DNA of 64,000 nt from Tretioscincus oriximinensis (Eukaryota; Chordata; Lepidosauria; Squamata; Gymnophthalmidae): assembly GCA_022410635.1 (NCBI GenBank), contig JAJVDF010000455.1, positions 438,101 to 502,100 on the forward strand. Reading direction: 5' to 3'. Position numbers and translations under genes: made by a program. Under the pieces are notes generated by a model that did no database searches, was not told the DNA's origin, and worked only from the letters and a program-made list of their open reading frames with translations. Of this stretch, positions 59,035-64,000 are shown piece by piece (the first letter of the stretch is position 1; every line of letters begins with the position of its first letter).

Positions 59035-59049
59035 CCATGGAGGACACTG

Positions 59050-59590
59050 AATGCAAACCTGAAGATAATAAATTCTGATAGCTTTAATTCTTTAATCTGA
59101 CATAGCCTTTCCAAGGTTAGTATATATGTAACTGCTTATTAATTAATTTAAAGTATTTCTGTACTATCCGTTATTAAAAGTGTCAGCTGAGAAAACATAA
59201 CCTGCCCATCTTAATGGTTTTCCTTTTTTCCTAGTTATAAGGTAGATGTCAGCTTCTTTAAACACATCTTCTGTAAGTGCATCTCCAAAAATAGAGACAG
59301 TTGTGTTAATTTTTTATCATGCGCACTTCTACCCTATTGCCAAATATTAACTAGTCATAGAAAAACATTCAGTTTATTTGNCATTTTAATGAGAAGTGGA
59401 TCTCCCTGCGTTGGATAGAATGTAGAACAGACTGGATGGTTCAAAATGTCCACCTATCCCTGGATACAGGGATTCAGGGATACAGTTGGACTTAAGCTTA
59501 GGTGTGATTGCAATTTGAAACTTTTATAGAAGGAATGCAGGCATAAAAGTATAGATTCTTAATAGGTAGCTGAGGAGGTGACAGCATGTT
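59050..59590. other. Unassigned DNA
   Basis: Nothing recognised between two CR1 copies; the first few tens of bases may be CR1 5' sequence. Confidence 0.4.
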
Positions 59591-59596
59591 CATATG

Positions 59597-59745
59597 AACA
59601 TACGAAGAGCCATACTGAATTGGGCCAGAGCCCATCTAATCCAGCATTCTGTCTCACACAGAGGCCCACAAGTTGCACTTCGGCCGCCTGAACAGAAAAA
59701 GGCAAAATATGCATCCTGGAAGCAGCATCCATAGTGATGATTCTA
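59597..59745 (-). mobile_element. CR1-like LINE 3' end fragment
   Basis: GAAGAGCCATACTGAATTGG, CCAGCATTCTGTCTCACACA and GAGGCCCACAAGTTGCACTT match the starts of the copies at 45916 and 55908. Only the last 150 bases are kept. Confidence 0.85.
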
Positions 59746-59749
59746 TGCA

Positions 59750-61380
59750 AACCTTTGAAAGTCCTGAGAAGACTGTAATTAGAGCAAAACTTTTAAGCTC
59801 ATTGGACTTCTGTTGAGTAAAGTAGCACAGAGGAACTGGATGTGGGGAAACAGGAAGATCTGAGTGTTGGTATTTCACATCCCAGAGAGAGTTGAGTTTC
59901 ATTTCACTGATATACACCATGAGTCAGAGGGTGAATACGTGCATAAACGAATCAATAGTTAGGGAAATCCTATCGCAGTTTACAACTGTTGTGGTAGGAC
60001 ATGCTGAGTCATAACATTTGCTACGTGAGCGGCTAAGAACTTAGAAGCAGCAGGCACAATGTAGCTCCANTATCACAGAGCCCTACGTGTGTAAGTTAGC
60101 TTGAAAAAAAATGGCCTGCAAGTTACAACAAGGAATGATAAAGTGTAGATTAGTTTATTTTATCTTTAAATAGTTGTTGGAGGCTATTCAGAAAACAAAT
60201 GATGTCTGTTTGAAATCAAGTGCTACACCGGCATAAAACAGATAAAGGTCTTAGCATATAAATGGCTAGAAAAACGTGACATATCTTTTTAAATATATAT
60301 GAAAATTTGACATAAGTGGAAAACACCCAGTATAGGAATTTATTTTGATTAGAAAAACATTATGAATTTAAACCTTCTAGGAAAAAAGACATATATGCTT
60401 ATATTTGTAAAGGATTGGTTAATACTATTTATTTTAAAAATTACAGTTTCTCTGTGTAGCACTTTAGAACATGCTGTCCAGTATTTTCTCATGTAGATAA
60501 CACTGCAAAAATACACTTTACTTGGCTTTTAATTAAACCTGAATTATCAGACATCTCAATGCTGCTTTTTGTATTCTGGAAGTGGAAAGAACTGGGACAG
60601 TTTAACACAGATATCATCTACTAATTACAGGACAGGGTTGTTGATTTTTTCCCCCTCTTTACTTATTGAACTTCTGTTACTAAACATATTGTGGCCTGTG
60701 GGGAATTGTTTTCAATTTTTCTTACATGCTCCTAATCTTTTTTTGGTGGGAAAGGAGAGAAATTAATTAAAACAATTAAAAGGACTTTTAATTAGCAAAT
60801 AACAACCAATTTAAGTATTTCCTTTCTACTTGTCATGCATTAAAGGCATTAAAGGCAGAAAAACAGAAATCCTGAAAATGTGTAATTAACAAGTCTACAT
60901 TTTGTGTGGTTTTGTGTAAAGAACACAGTTAAGTTTCTACAAGTATGCAAAGGACATTGTGAAAGTGCCCAAAATTATAAATATTGTTAAATGGATTCAC
61001 AAATGCATACAATCACTACTTAGAATATCTCAAACATATATAAAATATTTCAGAATTAAAGGAGGTTTAAGCTCCCAACAGGACTATAGCAGTCTGAAGA
61101 AACATTTAAGAATGTCTAGTTGTGGGTCTGTGCATACTTACCCCCAATTTTTAGCAAACAAACCATTAGTAAACCTTTAAATCCACATAGAACAGATAAG
61201 ATGAATAACCAGGAAGTAAATATTGAGCATGCTCAGTAGGTGATTATGCATTGTATTGTGCTAGTATCTTATTGCAGTATCCTGGTAGTTCCTTTAAGAA
61301 TTGTACACCCAGGAGGGCATTTCACCTCTGTGGCTGCAAGCATGACCATTTCGGAAAACATCAGCAAAGAAGCAAAACAT
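59750..61380. other. Unassigned AT-rich DNA with a CNE-like block
   Basis: 60520-60930 is rich in TTAATTAAAC, AATTAATTAAAAC and TTTTAATTAGC homeodomain-like words and free of repeat signatures, so it may be conserved non-coding DNA. No coding signal. Confidence 0.3.
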
Positions 61381-61384
61381 CTTT

Positions 61385-62275
61385 TTTCTTTTTTTCAATA
61401 TTTTTATTCTGATTTTGCATATAGCTATACAGTTAACAACCAAATACCTTCCATCCCATCCATCCCACCCTCTCTTACAGGAGAATGCAAGATATATACA
61501 GGGCTTTATTATTTTCCATACTACAATAGGCTGACCAGATGCCCCCTTTTTTTAATAAAAAAAATCGTTGCACCACCACTAGGGGATTCTGGCAACTGGG
61601 GCCAGCTTCTGAAGTCACCTTCCCCTCTGTAAAAAANNTTTTTTAAATTCTGATGTACTCCAAAAATTGTCAGTTTAAAAATTCTCGCACACTTAAAAAA
61701 ATTCTTCCATGCTTCACCNATTTCTCGGGCGGGAATTTTGGAAGGGAATGCATGTTGGTGGGTAATTTGTATATTTATGAATATGGAAATTAGCATGAAT
61801 ATTTAATTACCCCAGTTTGGGTCTCATAAAATCTGGTCATTTTACCACAACATTATAGCCCGGTCACATACACTTTTACACTTCTTTTACACAGAAGGAA
61901 AAAAGAAAATAATACCTAACTAAACTAGAAAGTACTATATATCTAAGTTACATAGTAAAAATTAATAACAATCTATGTTTCAAGGACAATAATTGGGTTG
62001 TTATCAATACATAGTTTTTGACCGGTTCCCATTTTTGTTTAATTGACCTAATTTTTGAATATTACTATTACAGTTTACTCTCAGAAATCTAATATCCACC
62101 ATCATTTTATCCGTTATACATTCAAACCACCACTCCTTTGTCCACTTTGTTTTGTCTTTCCAGCCTCTTAGTACGATTTGTTTTGCACATGAAATCAAGT
62201 CCTCGATTATATTTTTGTGTAATAAAGAGGAAACATTTTCCAAGTCCCCTAATATTAATATAGCTTTATTAGNTT
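61385..62275 (-). mobile_element. L1-like LINE 3' end split by a hAT-like element
   Basis: Minus-strand reading at 62004-62243 (KQIVLRGWKDKTKWTKEWW, then MVDI) matches the plus-strand L1 at 51.3 kb (ALGRKDRTKWNINQWQYYL). The 3' UTR runs down to an inverted A-rich tail at 61385-61400. Element 61527-61844 lies in this 3' UTR. Confidence 0.7.
61527..61844 (+). mobile_element. 318-bp hAT-like element, TAGGCTGACC family
   Basis: TAGGCTGACCAGATGCCCCC at the left, a decayed ATCTGGTCATTTTA at the right. Internal CCACTAGGGGATTCTGGCAA and ATTCTCGCACACTTAAAAAA match the 8829 copy. A TACTACAA/TACCACAA pair near the edges may be the target duplication, offset by two bases from the expected end. Confidence 0.7.
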
Positions 62276-62279
62276 AATC

Positions 62280-62600
62280 TCTTTCAGTGCACCTTTTTTC
62301 TGGGTGCATTGCAAAAATGTCCTGGATTTCTGTGAAAAGCCAGTTAGCATGTGGGGTGGAGCAATCACGATGTTGCTGACATCACAGGTGGAAAACATTG
62401 TGTGCCTGAGACTAAAACAGAATATTGTTTTTAGTTATCTAACTTGGAAAGACAAACCTTTTTTAAAAAAAGCAGTGGATGAAATTCAATCTAGGGCAGC
62501 CCACATATTTCCCAAGCATACAAATAGTTCAGATCTGCTGCTGAATCAGATTTACAGATTTGGAAAGATAAAAATTCCATACAGTTCAAGAGTTTGATGT
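62280..62600. other. Unassigned DNA
   Basis: A 97-codon open frame (62304-62597) shows no domain and no splice context. Confidence 0.35.
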
Positions 62601-62603
62601 AGA

Positions 62604-62755
62604 AGAAAAAGAAGAACTGGGTTCTTATACCCCGCTTTTCTCACCTTTCAAAGGGACTCAAAACGGCTTACAAGGATATATTTCACCCGAAGACTTCCAT
62701 TCTATCTTCCCCACCAGACTGTGGTGGTTCCCATGTATCTACTTGCAGTTAAGTG
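62604..62755 (-). mobile_element. SINE, TTC-tail class, 5'-truncated
   Basis: GAAGAAAAAGAAGAACTGGG (inverted tail), ACCCCGCTTTTCTCACCTTT, then CCCATGTATCTACTTGCAGT: the inverse of the body at 7320-7430. Confidence 0.8.
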
Positions 62756-62828
62756 AGCCCCCCTGTGGTTGGCCACCCTGAGACCCTCGTGTATAGGGCG
62801 GGTATAAGTATAAATAAATAAATAAAAT
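62756..62828 (+). mobile_element. L2-like LINE 3' tail
   Basis: CCACCCTGAGACCCTCGTGT and ATAGGGCGGGTATAAGTATA with an AAATAAATAAATAAA tail, abutting the SINE on its head-proximal side. Confidence 0.65.
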
Positions 62829-63089
62829 TGTGGCCTGAAGATAGTGGGCCTGTTGCTTGCTGAAGGGTGGCCAACAACGTACTCTCTGAATCCTTGCTTT
62901 TCTTTGCTGATAAAAACTATCCAACGGGTATGACTGAGTGAATGTTTGCTGATTCTTAAAGAGGCCCTTGCTGGATCCAGAAGAGTTAAATAAATAACTA
63001 TCACTCAATGACTAACATGTCTTTTGGGGGCAAGATATTACAGGAATGCTTAGGAGAAGCTGATTATCTAGAACTAACAAGACACTGAT

Positions 63090-63217
63090 CACATTTTTAT
63101 GTTCAAATAATCTTCACCTCCAGTTCTGAAGACTGCGGTTGAGCTCTTTGTTTTATTTTTCTGGATTAAACCTCATTCTTCAGTACTGATGTTGGTTTAA
63201 AATAAATGTGTCCAAGA
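63090..63217. repeat. Relative of the 22534 foldback element
   Basis: GGATTAAACCTCATTCTTCA and GGTTTAAAATAAATGTGTCC parallel the right half of 22534-22680; the left half is too decayed to define ends. Confidence 0.4.
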
Positions 63218-63219
63218 AA

Positions 63220-64000
63220 GTTGAATAAGGAAAGAAATGTAATAGCTCTATGTCAACAAATACAATTACAAGATTTTATAGCCTACACATTGGAGTTTAT
63301 TAGCATATATAGGTCTTTCAGAATGATGGTAGTATATTACTAATTGCCCTGTTGTCCACATTGTCCATATGGTGCCATCATGGTATTATAAAAAAAGTCT
63401 AATGACAGCCTTTTCTAGCTCTATCACTGCCAGATCCCCACAATTACATGAGGCAAATTGTCTTGCCTCAAGAGCATCTTTATGTCTTGAGGCATAGATT
63501 TCTTTAAGATAAATAGTTTAGTATGTTTTATGTTTTAAGATAGAATAGGTTTCTGTTTCTTTAAGAAAAAGAAGNGAATTCTGGGAAATCCCTGNGTCCT
63601 GTTTTTCTATTTCCTCTAGTTAGATAGTTCAGTTTTTGTGTAGCCTTACAAGACTCAGTGCACCTAAGAGAGCAGTCTCTTTTGACAAGATATAGGAAAT
63701 CGTTCACAAAAGATATAGGAAATTGTTTACAAAAGAAAGAGAGAGAGACAGAAAGAGGAACTGTACAAGAGAAGAGAAACAAAGCCATCATAAGGAAGAG
63801 AAACAAACCAACTGCAAGTATTGAAAGAGAGACTTTGGGGGGAAAAGTTCTAGTTGTTCATTTGTATTTTGTATATTTAAAAAGTAAAGCCTTTGAAAAT
63901 ACAGACTTTGTGGGCATTTCCTTTGTTCTGGCTGTGTTCCTGAGGGCCAGAAGTTAAGGCTACATAAAGGAGTTTAATAGAATTGCCCTTGGGACAAAAC
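63220..64000. other. Unassigned DNA with a 23-bp tandem pair
   Basis: AGATATAGGAAAT starts at 63688 and again at 63711, giving two near-identical 23-base units, next to a purine-rich GAGA run. Nothing else is recognised to the window end. Confidence 0.4.

Larger units (their letters stand above)
55908..59045 (-). mobile_element. CR1-like LINE, 3.1 kb, internally deleted
   Basis: In minus-strand order: an ORF1 esterase region (59034-58600), an APE-type endonuclease region (58043-57540), a linker (about 57480-57380), the reverse-transcriptase palm with FADD (57224-57235), the RT C-terminus (57149-56733) and a 3' UTR ending near 55908. About the first half of the RT is missing: the linker joins directly to RKQRVVINGQFSEW near 57375. 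Two later insertions lie inside (56070-56409 and 58343-58415). It is the longest LINE copy in the window but cannot be active. Confidence 0.9.

Overview
The window looks like vertebrate nuclear DNA from a reptile, most likely a squamate (a lizard; gecko-like is possible but not shown). Three LINE types sit side by side: CR1-type, L2-type and L1-type. There are tRNA-headed SINEs with TTC-rich or L2-like tails, and many short non-autonomous DNA transposons. I recognise no complete gene, no tRNA or rRNA gene, and nothing prokaryotic: no operons and no CRISPR. A 259-base assembly gap lies at 17714-17972, and isolated ambiguous bases become common after about 43 kb, so the source is a draft assembly.

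Layout. 0-12 kb: tRNA-type SINEs (331, 7157), two CR1 fragments (2545, 5330), a 458-bp hAT-like element with target duplications (8829) and a degenerate LINE tail (11960). 12.5-23 kb: an L2 copy split by a palindromic DNA element (12781-13540), hairpin elements at 14594 and 18074, and a 1.1-kb element with 3-bp target duplications at 20689-21798 that may itself hold a solo LTR. 23.6-25.2 kb: the only gene-like signal, an open signal-peptide-like exon ending in a strong splice donor (23626-23849) and a well-bounded 81-nt exon (25081-25161) that joins it in frame. The intron between carries a hAT-like element with a perfect 8-bp target duplication. 25.2-43 kb: mostly unique-looking AT-rich DNA with scattered SINEs, an L1 relic and one long repeat-bearing element (33690-34274). 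43-64 kb: dense repeats, with an L2 copy, a three-layer transposon nest (44285-45586), a train of minus-strand CR1 copies (45916-49433), a 5'-truncated L1 with its C-terminal zinc knuckle and G-rich 3' UTR (50090-51660), a Harbinger-like element (52867-53474) and a 3.1-kb CR1 copy (55908-59045). That CR1 keeps ORF1-esterase and endonuclease regions, has lost most of its reverse transcriptase, and carries two later insertions.

Nothing here works together as a pathway. The interest lies in the insertion order the nests record, in several well-bounded non-autonomous elements, in two candidate exons of an unrecognised secreted protein, and in AT-rich blocks with the look of conserved non-coding elements. 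I saw no undescribed molecular system; the nearest things to novelty are the unassigned 340-bp insertion at 56070-56409 and the candidate exons.
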